Shown piece by piece: positions 33,396 through 40,952 of a stretch of 46,506 nt of DNA (within the stretch, counting starts at the first letter, position 1; every line of letters begins with the position of its first letter). The notes under the pieces were generated by a model. That model searched no databases. It worked only from the letters and a program-made list of their open reading frames with translations, and was not told the DNA's origin. The position numbers were made by a program, and so were the translations under genes. Source of the stretch: Hyphomonas sp. 34-62-18 (lineage in GTDB: Bacteria; Pseudomonadota; Alphaproteobacteria; Caulobacterales; Hyphomonadaceae); contig NZ_NCJT01000002.1 in the NCBI RefSeq assembly GCF_002282565.1, forward strand, positions 1-46,506. Direction: 5' to 3'.

Positions 33396-34166
33396 ATGGC
33401 TCAGGAACACGCAGTTACCCTTGTCAGCGCGGGCTGGTTCGACCAGGCCATGTTTGGCTACTACCCCTATGTCGCGCTTGCCGTTCTCGCGATCGGATCG
33501 GTGCTTCGCTTCGACCGGGAACCCTATACATGGCGGTCTGGCTCCTCGCAGCTCCTGCGGCGCAAACAGCTGATGCTCGGCTCCGTGCTTTTCCATGTCG
33601 GCGTGCTGGTGATCTTCGGAGGGCACTTCGTCGGCCTTCTGACGCCTATCCAGGTCTTTGACGCGGTAGGTATCAGCCATGGTGCCAAGCAGGTGCTCGC
33701 CATCGTGGCCGGCGGGATCGCCGGCGTCCTCGCTATTCTCGGAGCGTTGATCCTCCTTCATCGGCGCCTGTTCGATGCGCGGATCCGTGCGACTTCGCGC
33801 TTTGGGGATACGGCGATCCTGGCGCTTCTGACTGCGCAGCTGGCGCTCGGCCTCTCAACGATTCCTTTGTCGGCGCAGCACCTTGATGGATCGGAAATGG
33901 TGAAATTCATGTCGTGGGCTCAGGGCATCTTCACATTCCGGCCGGGCGCTGCCAACTATGTCGCCGATGTCCACTGGATCTTCAAAGCACACCTGATCCT
34001 TGGGCTGACTATATTTCTTGTCTTTCCATTCACCCGCCTTGTCCACATGTTGTCCGCGCCGGTCTGGTATATGGGGCGCCGTGGCTGGCAGCTGGTCCGC
34101 ACACGCCGCGACATTCATGCAGACAAGGCCAACGCAGCCGCAACCGCAGCACGGAGAGTCTCATGA
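33396..34166 (+). CDS. narI: NarI, nitrate reductase cytochrome b subunit
   Basis: A 256-residue membrane anchor with five helices that oxidises quinol and binds two b hemes. Heme ligands by spacing are His67 and His77 (FHVGVLVIFGGH) and His199 and His217 (KAHLILG, RLVHMLS), in the same register as E. coli NarI His56/66 and His187/205. The N-terminus is slightly longer than in E. coli. The stop overlaps the start of the NifM-like gene as ATGA. Confidence 0.95.
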   Translation: MAQEHAVTLVSAGWFDQAMFGYYPYVALAVLAIGSVLRFDREPYTWRSGSSQLLRRKQLMLGSVLFHVGVLVIFGGHFVGLLTPIQVFDAVGISHGAKQVLAIVAGGIAGVLAILGALILLHRRLFDARIRATSRFGDTAILALLTAQLALGLSTIPLSAQHLDGSEMVKFMSWAQGIFTFRPGAANYVADVHWIFKAHLILGLTIFLVFPFTRLVHMLSAPVWYMGRRGWQLVRTRRDIHADKANAAATAARRVS

Positions 34167-35281
34167 GCCCGCAGGCGGCCGTCTTCTTTGGCGTAGAAGT
34201 TCCTGAATCCCTCCTGGCGACAGAGCTTCAGCACCACCGGGCCCCTACGCTGTCGCAGGCGCGGGCCCTTGCTGGGCGGGCGCTCGCAGCCAAAGCGGTC
34301 CTTCTGGCGCGGGGCCGGGAACTTGATCTTGTTGCTGAACCCGAGCGTAACTCCGAAGGTCAGGAGGAGACACCGGAGGAAGCGCTCATCCGCGCCGTGT
34401 TGAATGAAGAGGTCGATGCGGATCCTGCTGCCGATGAGGCCGTGCGCGCAGTCTATGATGGCAATCCGGAGGGATTCAGGTCGCCGCCGCTTTTGGAAGC
34501 GTCTCACATCCTCGTCCCTCCTGCGGATGCGAGCGAGGAAGCGTACCGTGCGGCGCGCGAGAATGCCCGAGCATTGATTGCTGACCTGCAGGCAAACCCG
34601 TCGGGATTTGCGAGGATGGCGGCAAGCAGGTCGGCCTGCCCGTCGGCATCTGAAGGCGGCAGTCTCGGTCAGCTTCGTCCAGGAGATGTTCTGCCTGCTA
34701 TCTGGACGGCGCTTACCAATATGGAAGAGGGGACAATAAGAGCCGAGCCGGTCGCAACCGAGCATGGCTGGCATGTACTTCGCCTTGACCACCGATCCGA
34801 TGGGGAACGACTGCCGTTCGACTATGTGCGCCCGCACATCGCACTCCAGCTTGAGGCGAGAGCGTGGACAAAATCGGCTGCCTTGTATGTAGACCGGCTC
34901 CTTGCTGAGTCCGCCGCAAATCCCGGGCTCTGCCTGTCTGACAATGGGCGTCTGGACGACCGCAACGGTATCGTCGCTCGGGCTGACGGATTGCTCGGCA
35001 AGGCACTGTCAGATGTGCAGATGGCATATGGTGCCCTCAGCGAGGCAGCCCGTGGGCGCCTTGATGCTGCAGCCTCCAGAGAAAACGCAGCGCCAACTGA
35101 GTGCCTGAGCAGAGTGATCGGGACGTTCCTGTCAAAGGCCAATGACGAAGCCTGGACGCAGCTTATTTCCCGGTTGCGCGACAGCCAGGCGCCGTTCTCG
35201 GACTGCCTCGACCTGATCATATCCCATCAGCTGCCCTCGCAGCACGCAACACACACGCTCATCAGAATTAGAAACGGGTAG
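34163..35281 (+). CDS. NifM-like parvulin peptidyl-prolyl isomerase
   Basis: A 372-residue protein with a central PpiC/parvulin domain (~112-213: EASHILVPP, GGSLGQLRPGDVLPAIW, VATEHGWHVLRLDHR). It also has an N-terminal helical region and a C-terminal part with scattered Cys. There is no signal peptide, so it is cytoplasmic, like NifM, which helps nitrogenase fold. A homologous PPIase follows narI in Pseudomonas aeruginosa and other denitrifiers, so a role in maturing nitrate reductase is likely but inferred. I chose ATG 34163 because it overlaps the narI stop; longer in-frame extensions run inside narI. Confidence 0.85.
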   Translation: MSPQAAVFFGVEVPESLLATELQHHRAPTLSQARALAGRALAAKAVLLARGRELDLVAEPERNSEGQEETPEEALIRAVLNEEVDADPAADEAVRAVYDGNPEGFRSPPLLEASHILVPPADASEEAYRAARENARALIADLQANPSGFARMAASRSACPSASEGGSLGQLRPGDVLPAIWTALTNMEEGTIRAEPVATEHGWHVLRLDHRSDGERLPFDYVRPHIALQLEARAWTKSAALYVDRLLAESAANPGLCLSDNGRLDDRNGIVARADGLLGKALSDVQMAYGALSEAARGRLDAAASRENAAPTECLSRVIGTFLSKANDEAWTQLISRLRDSQAPFSDCLDLIISHQLPSQHATHTLIRIRNG

Positions 35282-35312
35282 CCGGCGGCCGCTGAAGAAA
35301 AGGATGCAGGTC

Positions 35313-35873
35313 ATGGGTAGCACAGGGAAATTCCAGCCGATCGAACCGATCCCGGCCGACCTTCTGCAGGAGCCGCTGATCTGGTTCTTTGCAGAACACT
35401 ACCGTCATCGCGATCTATGCGCCCGGCTGCTTTCGGTAATGCAGTCGGTCGTGTTCGATGAGCCTGCTTTGCGCGAAATCTACCGCTTTCTCGATGAGGA
35501 CCTGCCTTTGCATGTTATCGACGAGGAAGATGATCTTTTTCCTTTGCTGCGCCGGCGCTGCGAGCCTGATGACCAGATCGGGAAGGTACTGGGCATGCTG
35601 TCGGCTGAGCATGCGAATGACATGAGTGAAGCCGCCGCCGTGAAACAAATCGTGGCGACTGCCCTTGCTGAACAGAGAGGACTTGCCTGCTACAAAAACG
35701 CTGTGCAGGTTATTGAACCATTCTGCTTTCAGCAGAAGCGTCATATCGCGGTTGAAAATGCAGTTGTTCTTCCGATTGCGCGGCATCGCCTAACTGTGGA
35801 AGACTTGGATAATCTTGCGCGCAGACTCGCTGCGCGCCGTGGCCTCAGCGATCCGTTTGCGGATGCCTCATGA
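35313..35873 (+). CDS. Hemerythrin-domain protein of the nar operon
   Basis: A 186-residue hemerythrin/HHE-type protein. The His/Glu set for a diiron site is visible: FAEHYRHRDLC, LPLHVIDEEDDLFPLL, SAEHANDM and KRHIAVENAVVLP. It is not the RIC type encoded at 9967-10455 but a second, more divergent member. ATG 35313 has AAGGA 8 bases upstream; ATG 35304 is the alternative. Its stop overlaps the carbonic anhydrase start by 4 bp. O2 or NO sensing or binding during the switch to nitrate respiration is a reasonable inference. Confidence 0.8.
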   Translation: MGSTGKFQPIEPIPADLLQEPLIWFFAEHYRHRDLCARLLSVMQSVVFDEPALREIYRFLDEDLPLHVIDEEDDLFPLLRRRCEPDDQIGKVLGMLSAEHANDMSEAAAVKQIVATALAEQRGLACYKNAVQVIEPFCFQQKRHIAVENAVVLPIARHRLTVEDLDNLARRLAARRGLSDPFADAS

Positions 35874-36508
35874 TCGGAACACTGCTTAACAACAATATGA
35901 ACTGGGCGAGCGCGAGAGTTCGGGCAGACCCTGGATTCTTCCGCCGGCTCTCTGCCCAGCAGGCGCCGGAATATCTCTGGATCGGGTGCAGCGATAGCCG
36001 TGTACCTGCCAACGAAATTGTCGGGCTCGACCCGGGCGAACTCTTCGTCCACCGAAACATCGCGAATCTGGCGCCGCCGCGCGACATCAATTTTCTTGCT
36101 GTCCTTCAGTATTCCGTCGAAGTTCTGAGAGTGCGCCATATCATCGTTTGCGGGCATTATGGGTGTGGCGGTGTCCGGGCTGCCCTCGATACCGAACGTC
36201 GGGGCCTGATCGACCACTGGCTTCAGCCAGTTTCTGATCTTGCGCACAGACACGCCGGTCACCTCGATAAGATTTCTGATTTTGATACCAGGGTGAATGT
36301 CGCCTGTGAGCACAATGTCCGGGCGCAGGTCGAATATCTCGGTCGCAATCCGTTTGTGACGGATGCCTGGCGGCGTGGTCAGAAGATAGCAGTCCATGGA
36401 TGGATTTATTCCATCCGGGACGGTCTGCTGCGCGATCTGGACCTCACAATCGAACGTCCCAAGGATGTTGACCGTCTTTCAGCGAAGGCCTGGTTTCCGG
36501 ATGGATAG
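35870..36508 (+). CDS. Beta-class carbonic anhydrase
   Basis: A 212-residue beta-carbonic anhydrase interconverting CO2 and bicarbonate. Zinc ligands Cys40, His96 and Cys99 (GCSDSR and CGHYGCGG) and the Asp42/Arg44 dyad are intact, matching E. coli Can spacing. It overlaps the hemerythrin gene by 4 bp and mobA by 8 bp, so it is a genuine member of the nar operon. Why nitrate respiration would need it is open: bicarbonate supply or pH balance under anaerobic growth are options. Confidence 0.93.
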   Translation: MIGTLLNNNMNWASARVRADPGFFRRLSAQQAPEYLWIGCSDSRVPANEIVGLDPGELFVHRNIANLAPPRDINFLAVLQYSVEVLRVRHIIVCGHYGCGGVRAALDTERRGLIDHWLQPVSDLAHRHAGHLDKISDFDTRVNVACEHNVRAQVEYLGRNPFVTDAWRRGQKIAVHGWIYSIRDGLLRDLDLTIERPKDVDRLSAKAWFPDG

Positions 36509-37076
36509 AGTCGGAGTCGCCATTCTCGCAGGCGGGCAGGGAACACGGATGGGCGGCAGGAAGCCGGAGCGGCATTTTCGAGGTCGCCGGTTGATTGATC
36601 CCGTGCTTGATCGTGTCTCAGCCTGGGGCGTACCGGCAGTCATCTGTGTACGGGAGTATGGGCAGGTAACTGCTAATACATTCGGTCAGATACTGGACCA
36701 GCCTGAGATTGAGGGGCCTCTGGCTGGCCTGCTTTCAGCGCTCGCATGGGCCTCCAGTACACACCTTGATCACCTGCTCACCCTGCCATGTGATGCACCT
36801 TTTCTGCCCGAAGACCTACTCTCAGAATTGAAGCATGCTTCTCTGGATGCTGCGAAGCCGGCGGTCGCGGCGTCAAACGGGCAGCGCCATCCGACATGTG
36901 CGATCTGGCCCGTGGACACTTTATTGTGCGTGACGACTTATGCTGGGTCAGGACGTCGCAGCCTGTCTGGTGCCCTCGATGCCTGCGAGGCCATCGACGT
37001 TTGCTGGCCCGACGGCCAAGTAGATGTGTTTGCGAACATCAATACGCCCGAAGATATCATCCGGCTGGAGCTTTGA
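36501..37076 (+). CDS. mobA: MobA, molybdenum cofactor guanylyltransferase
   Basis: A 191-residue nucleotidyltransferase converting Moco to the bis-MGD form used by NarG. The GTP/Mg motif AILAGGQGTRMGGRKP at the N-terminus, TLPCDAPFLPEDL (~95) and the C-terminal FANINTPEDI are typical. I chose ATG 36501, which overlaps the carbonic anhydrase stop; extensions upstream lie inside that gene in another frame. It is the last gene of the operon and completes the cofactor route begun by moaA at 21406. Confidence 0.92.
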   Translation: MDRVGVAILAGGQGTRMGGRKPERHFRGRRLIDPVLDRVSAWGVPAVICVREYGQVTANTFGQILDQPEIEGPLAGLLSALAWASSTHLDHLLTLPCDAPFLPEDLLSELKHASLDAAKPAVAASNGQRHPTCAIWPVDTLLCVTTYAGSGRRSLSGALDACEAIDVCWPDGQVDVFANINTPEDIIRLEL

Positions 37077-37210
37077 TGCCCCTCGGGAACACCCGCCGCA
37101 CGAATGTCAGATCTACCTACGCACTGCGCACAACGATCAGCAAAATAAAAAGCGGCCATTCTCGCTTATGTTGCGCCACCTGGCCTTTTAACGTCTTTGT
37201 ATTGCGGACA

Positions 37211-37230
37211 GGGAGGTTCTTCTGCCTCCC
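37211..37230. terminator. Inverted repeat between convergent mobA and the ferritin-like gene
   Basis: GGGAGG and CCTCCC form a 6 bp stem around an 8-base loop (TTCTTCTG), in the 305 bp convergent gap 37077-37381. No clear T-run follows, so the terminator call is weak. Nothing else recognisable is in this gap. Confidence 0.35.
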
Positions 37231-37381
37231 GAAAGCCGTTGGGTAAGCTATGCAATGCCATGGCGGAGCCTGCTGACGGCCCGGGCAAGGCCTGCCAGCA
37301 TCTTCGCTCATCTGAACTTTCCTTCCTGTCCTCACTTTCCAGGCCGAGGTGACGGCCCAAACTGTTGGTCTATTGCCTTAT

Positions 37382-38494
37382 TTATTCAGCAGCGACCGAA
37401 ATGGGACCCGTGTCGAGCGGGCGTTCGAGGGAGTTCCAGTCGATCTCCGCATCTGTGGCAGCGTTTTCATAATGCAGAACGCCAAGCGCTTCGAATTTGG
37501 GCTTCACACTATCAGTCAGGAGGCCAACCCGTTTGAGGTTGGGAATCATCCGCTCAAAGAGGAAGTTTCGGAATGCCTGCCCTCCTGCGGAATCGATCGA
37601 TGCGCGCCGGGCTTCTTCCCGGTCAAACCCGAACTCCTCCTCGACGATGGTTGAGAACAGCCTCTCCCGCATGATTGCGCAGGCTTCGAACGCGAATTGG
37701 GCGCGCTCCTCGATTTGCTCCTCCGGGAGCGCCTTGATCCAGTCTTCAAGATAGTTGACCCCAAACGCAACATGCCGGCCTTCGTCACGCATCACGAGAT
37801 GCAGGATCTGCCGCAATAGCGGATCCCGGGTTGTCTGCGACATGGTCTGGAATGCCGCAAGGGCGAGGCCCTCGATCAGCACCTGCATACCGATGAATTT
37901 GAGGTCCCAGCGGGGATCTGTAAGAATCTTGTCCAGAAGAAGCTTGAGGCTAGGATTGACGGGGTATTCGACCCGGCAACGCGTTCGCAGGTACTTGTTA
38001 AAAACCTCCACATGCCGGGCTTCATCGAAGGTCTGTGAGGCAGCGTAAAGCTTTGCATCATAGGTCGGCGCACACGACACGAGTTGCGAGGCGACCATCA
38101 TGGCGCCCTGCTCGCCGTGGAGAAACTGGGACAGAACCTGAGCCAGAGAGCGCCAGGCATATTCGTTCCGCTGCTCTTCGCTCATTGCCTGATAGACCGG
38201 ATGGTCATGAAGAGGATTAAGCCCGGCCTGCGAAGGGCCTTTCGACTTGTCGAAGGGAACCTCCCAGTCGACATCAAGCTCCGCATTCCAGTTGAAGCGC
38301 TTTCCCAGCTCGTAAAGGCGCCGGATCTTGGCGTTGGCGCTTTCATAATCCCAATTGTAGGACCCAGTCAGCGGTGTGTTAAATATTTCACGGACGATTT
38401 CGACGTCCTCCGGTGTAAGCCGGTCGGCGAGTTCTCCTGGGTCTTCAAATGTCCGCGGCTCTGTTGGTGGCCCGGAGACGAGTTTTACCTTCAT
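37382..38494 (-). CDS. Ferritin-like diiron carboxylate protein
   Basis: A 370-residue protein with a complete ferritin-like diiron site: Glu128, Glu158-x2-His161, Glu208 and Glu238-x2-His241 (motifs FLHGEQG, FDEARH, LIEGLAL, RDEGRH). This is the arrangement of R2-like oxidases and AurF-type oxygenases. The C-terminal tail is charged and ends in an unstructured stretch. There is no signal peptide. It faces a TetR gene across a perfect palindrome, and an acyl-CoA dehydrogenase is nearby, so a lipid or xenobiotic oxidation step is possible. The diiron chemistry needs oxygen, so it does not fit simple nitrate respiration. Specific substrate unknown. Confidence 0.8.
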   Translation of the reverse strand: MKVKLVSGPPTEPRTFEDPGELADRLTPEDVEIVREIFNTPLTGSYNWDYESANAKIRRLYELGKRFNWNAELDVDWEVPFDKSKGPSQAGLNPLHDHPVYQAMSEEQRNEYAWRSLAQVLSQFLHGEQGAMMVASQLVSCAPTYDAKLYAASQTFDEARHVEVFNKYLRTRCRVEYPVNPSLKLLLDKILTDPRWDLKFIGMQVLIEGLALAAFQTMSQTTRDPLLRQILHLVMRDEGRHVAFGVNYLEDWIKALPEEQIEERAQFAFEACAIMRERLFSTIVEEEFGFDREEARRASIDSAGGQAFRNFLFERMIPNLKRVGLLTDSVKPKFEALGVLHYENAATDAEIDWNSLERPLDTGPISVAAE

Positions 38495-38578
38495 CTGTGT
38501 TTCTCCCTGATCTCGGAGCGTTCTTTGTCGGGCTCCGTTGAACAGAGACTATCGAAGAAGAATCTCAACTAAATAAGG

Positions 38579-38600
38579 AAAATGACGTATGCGTCATTTT
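38579..38600. promoter_or_regulatory. Perfect 9+9 bp palindrome, candidate TetR operator
   Basis: AAAATGACG-TATG-CGTCATTTT: both arms are exact reverse complements around a 4-base spacer. It lies between the divergent ferritin-like gene (start 38494) and the TetR gene (start 38758). Size and placement fit a TetR-family operator controlling both. The protein bound is inferred from adjacency. Confidence 0.65.
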
Positions 38601-38757
38601 TGAAAGGTGTGGCATGGTGCGCGAATGAATGGTCAGGAAATCTGCTGAGAGACGAACGCCGGATGATGGGCCGCCGTGACTGTCATCCAAGTAGGAAGTG
38701 CTGGTCCCTGTCTTTTCTGAAACTTAGCATCCCATCGAGAGAGATCGGAGTAACGCA

Positions 38758-39399
38758 GTGTACAGAGTAAAGATGTCACAGTCAGAAAGGCGACTTCTGT
38801 CGGAAACTCAACTCCTGTCTGCTGCTTGCCAGGTGGCCCTCAAGGAAGGCCTGCAACGGCTGACATGCGAAGAGGTGGGACGCCTTGCCGGGTACAGCAG
38901 GGCGCAGGCTTACCAGCGATTTGGCTCGAGAGAAGGGCTGCTGGTCGCGGCTGTTCGTCATCTGCGGCTCCATCGCCGGAATTTCTGGGAGGCGCGGACT
39001 ACCGACAATCCGACCGGGCTCGACGCGTTGATCGAACATGTCTCTGTTCATCTTGAGGGCATATCTCTGAATCTTGAGATGGCGGCTTTCTTCCAGGTTG
39101 TGTTGCACCACCCGCAGGATCTCCAAGCGCTGCGCAGCGAGGTGGCGATAGCGAGATCCGAACTCCTGGATGAGTTGAAGGCTTTGATCACGTCAGGTCT
39201 TCGCGACGGTTCCATCGATGCGCAACGCAACAGTGAGGAGGACTCTGTCCTGCTCCTCGGTCTCATGCTTGGAATTGCAACGGAGTTTCTCGTTGCTCGC
39301 CGGGATGACGAGTTGAGATGCCTCAGGACTCGCGGTGAGGAGATGATCCGGCTTAGCTTTTCGTCTGCTGACGGCCATTTGCCAATGATCCGGCACTGA
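38758..39399 (+). CDS. TetR-family transcriptional regulator
   Basis: A 213-residue TetR protein. HTH in the N-terminal ~45 residues (LTCEEVGRLAGYSRAQAYQRFGSREGLL) and a helical ligand-binding domain behind it. GTG 38758 has GGAG seven bases upstream; ATG 38773 is the alternative. The palindrome at 38579-38600 lies upstream. It likely represses the divergent ferritin-like gene and its own expression. The inducer could be an acyl-CoA or related lipid, given the adjacent acyl-CoA dehydrogenase, but this is conjecture. Confidence 0.85.
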   Translation: MYRVKMSQSERRLLSETQLLSAACQVALKEGLQRLTCEEVGRLAGYSRAQAYQRFGSREGLLVAAVRHLRLHRRNFWEARTTDNPTGLDALIEHVSVHLEGISLNLEMAAFFQVVLHHPQDLQALRSEVAIARSELLDELKALITSGLRDGSIDAQRNSEEDSVLLLGLMLGIATEFLVARRDDELRCLRTRGEEMIRLSFSSADGHLPMIRH

Positions 39400-39439
39400 T
39401 GTTTCGGCTATTTCTCCAATGCATGCAGGGCAACTTACT

Positions 39440-40570
39440 CTAAACCAGAGAGCGATACAGGATATTGCGATGAATTTCGCTGGTGCCCGAGTAGATGCTG
39501 GCGGCGCGAGTGGCGAAGTATTTGGCGAGCGCAAAGTCCCCATCGGGGTCACCGTCAAGTCCGACTTCTGTGATGGCTTGATGAAGCTCGGTGGCAATGA
39601 GTTTCAGCATAGAACTAGCCGCGCCAGCGTTGATGGGGATGTCGCTCGAACCGATCCTGTTCTCCAGCATTTCAAATGCATCAATACGCATGGAGTAGTC
39701 TGACAACCGCAACAGCAAGGCAGGATCAGGATCCGGTACCGACCTGACCGATCTGAGGGCAGCGCGCAGCGACCGGCGTATCAGGCCAGTGGTTGTATTG
39801 TTGGATCTGGCTATAGCCATAAGACGCTTCGCGGTGCTCCAGCCATCCCCTATGTCACCGATGCGGTCGTTTACAGGGGTTCTGACCTGATCGAAAAAGA
39901 CCTCATTCGTCTCCGCTTCGCCATCGATAAATCGGATCGGTCTTATGCTGATGCCCGGCCGGTCGAGCTCTACGAGAAGGAATACCAAGCCGGCGCCTCC
40001 AAGGCTTTCCTGGTCGCTTCTGGCGAGGAGAAACATGTGAGTTGCGTAGCTGGCAAAGCTTGTCCAGATCTTGCTGCCGCTCAGAACGAAGTAATCGCCG
40101 TCAAGGTTCGCCCGCAGCGTAAGCGCGCACAAATCAGAACCGGCTTGCGGTTCGGAAAAGCCCTGGCACCATTCATGATCTCCGCTGAGGATTTTAGGCA
40201 GGTAGCGAGCTTGTTGTTCCGGTGTGCCTTCTGAAATGATCAGCGGTCCGATCGTACGGACTCCAGATGATTGAACAATCGGTGCGTCGCGTTCTGCGCA
40301 GGCATTTTCAAAGTACAGCCTCTGTGCGTCGTTCCATCCAGCGCCGCCAAATGCCGTTGGCCAAAGTGGGGCAGCCCAACCGCGGTGATACAGCTTCTCA
40401 GCCCATTCCTTACAAGCGTCGCGGGCTGATTTAAGGCCCGTCGTTGCGCGGCCTGCCATGCGCATTTCCGGTGTTAGCTCACGGTCGAGAAAATCGATCA
40501 CTTCAGCGCGGAAGTGCGCTGTTACCGCGTCGGAACCTGACCCGTCATTGCCTCTCAAATACATAGCCAT
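39440..40570 (-). CDS. Acyl-CoA dehydrogenase family flavoprotein
   Basis: A 376-residue FAD-dependent acyl-CoA dehydrogenase. Domain order is normal: N-terminal helices, the middle barrel (GFSEPQAGSDLCALTLRA, SGSKIWTSFASYATHMFLLAR) and the C-terminal helical domain with YSGTSEIHRNILYRSL. Its N-terminus (AEVIDFLDRELTP) and WAAPLWPTAFGGAGW resemble the long-chain or steroid-side-chain FadE subgroup. It converges with the TetR gene (40 bp apart). It is the last gene before the right-hand repeat. The substrate is unknown. Confidence 0.9.
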   Translation of the reverse strand: MAMYLRGNDGSGSDAVTAHFRAEVIDFLDRELTPEMRMAGRATTGLKSARDACKEWAEKLYHRGWAAPLWPTAFGGAGWNDAQRLYFENACAERDAPIVQSSGVRTIGPLIISEGTPEQQARYLPKILSGDHEWCQGFSEPQAGSDLCALTLRANLDGDYFVLSGSKIWTSFASYATHMFLLARSDQESLGGAGLVFLLVELDRPGISIRPIRFIDGEAETNEVFFDQVRTPVNDRIGDIGDGWSTAKRLMAIARSNNTTTGLIRRSLRAALRSVRSVPDPDPALLLRLSDYSMRIDAFEMLENRIGSSDIPINAGAASSMLKLIATELHQAITEVGLDGDPDGDFALAKYFATRAASIYSGTSEIHRNILYRSLV

Positions 40571-40726
40571 GTCTGGTCAATCAGTACTGATGGCGCTCGG
40601 TGACTGAGCATTCACAGGGAGCGTACATGAAAGCGATAAACGAGCACTCCGTAGTATTACGAAGGGGAGTGCGCCAGTGCAGGGTTGGACCCAAAGATGC
40701 GGCATCGAATTCAGAGGTTCGAAAAT

Positions 40727-40835
40727 GGGATACAGAATGGATACAAAGTGAGATACATTTCAAAAGAAAACGCAGAGCAACCAGTTGTTTATATTGAAAA
40801 ATACGGGATAGTTAGACGCGCGTCACTCGCGCCAT
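40727..40835 (+). repeat. Right copy of the ~109 bp direct repeat, putative island boundary
   Basis: Same orientation and spacing as 2274-2382. GGGATACA is at the left, the identical 20-mer TGGATACAAAGTGAGATACA at 40738-40757, a 57-base diverged middle, and the identical 21 bp block at 40815-40835. Three GATACA units again sit at 11 and 12 bp steps. On the minus strand the 21 bp block reads TGG CGC GAG TGA (Trp-Arg-Glu-stop) at the end of an open frame in both copies, as an attachment site at a gene's 3' end would. The 382 bp gap 40571-40952 otherwise holds no gene I can support. Confidence 0.75.
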
Positions 40836-40952
40836 TTTCCCGTTTGAAGTTTTCCGCAATTACGAGCGCTCAAACTGGTCCCTCTGGGGCCGGGCTTGGT
40901 TTTTGTGTTGGCCGGACGCCTTGGGGGCGCCCGCAGGGTCCTATTCAGAACA

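Noticed and set aside
40600..40797. A 65-codon frame over the right repeat, sharing WIQSEI with a frame over the left repeat
   Set aside because: The shared peptide is explained by the shared 20 bp DNA block; the rest does not align as protein.
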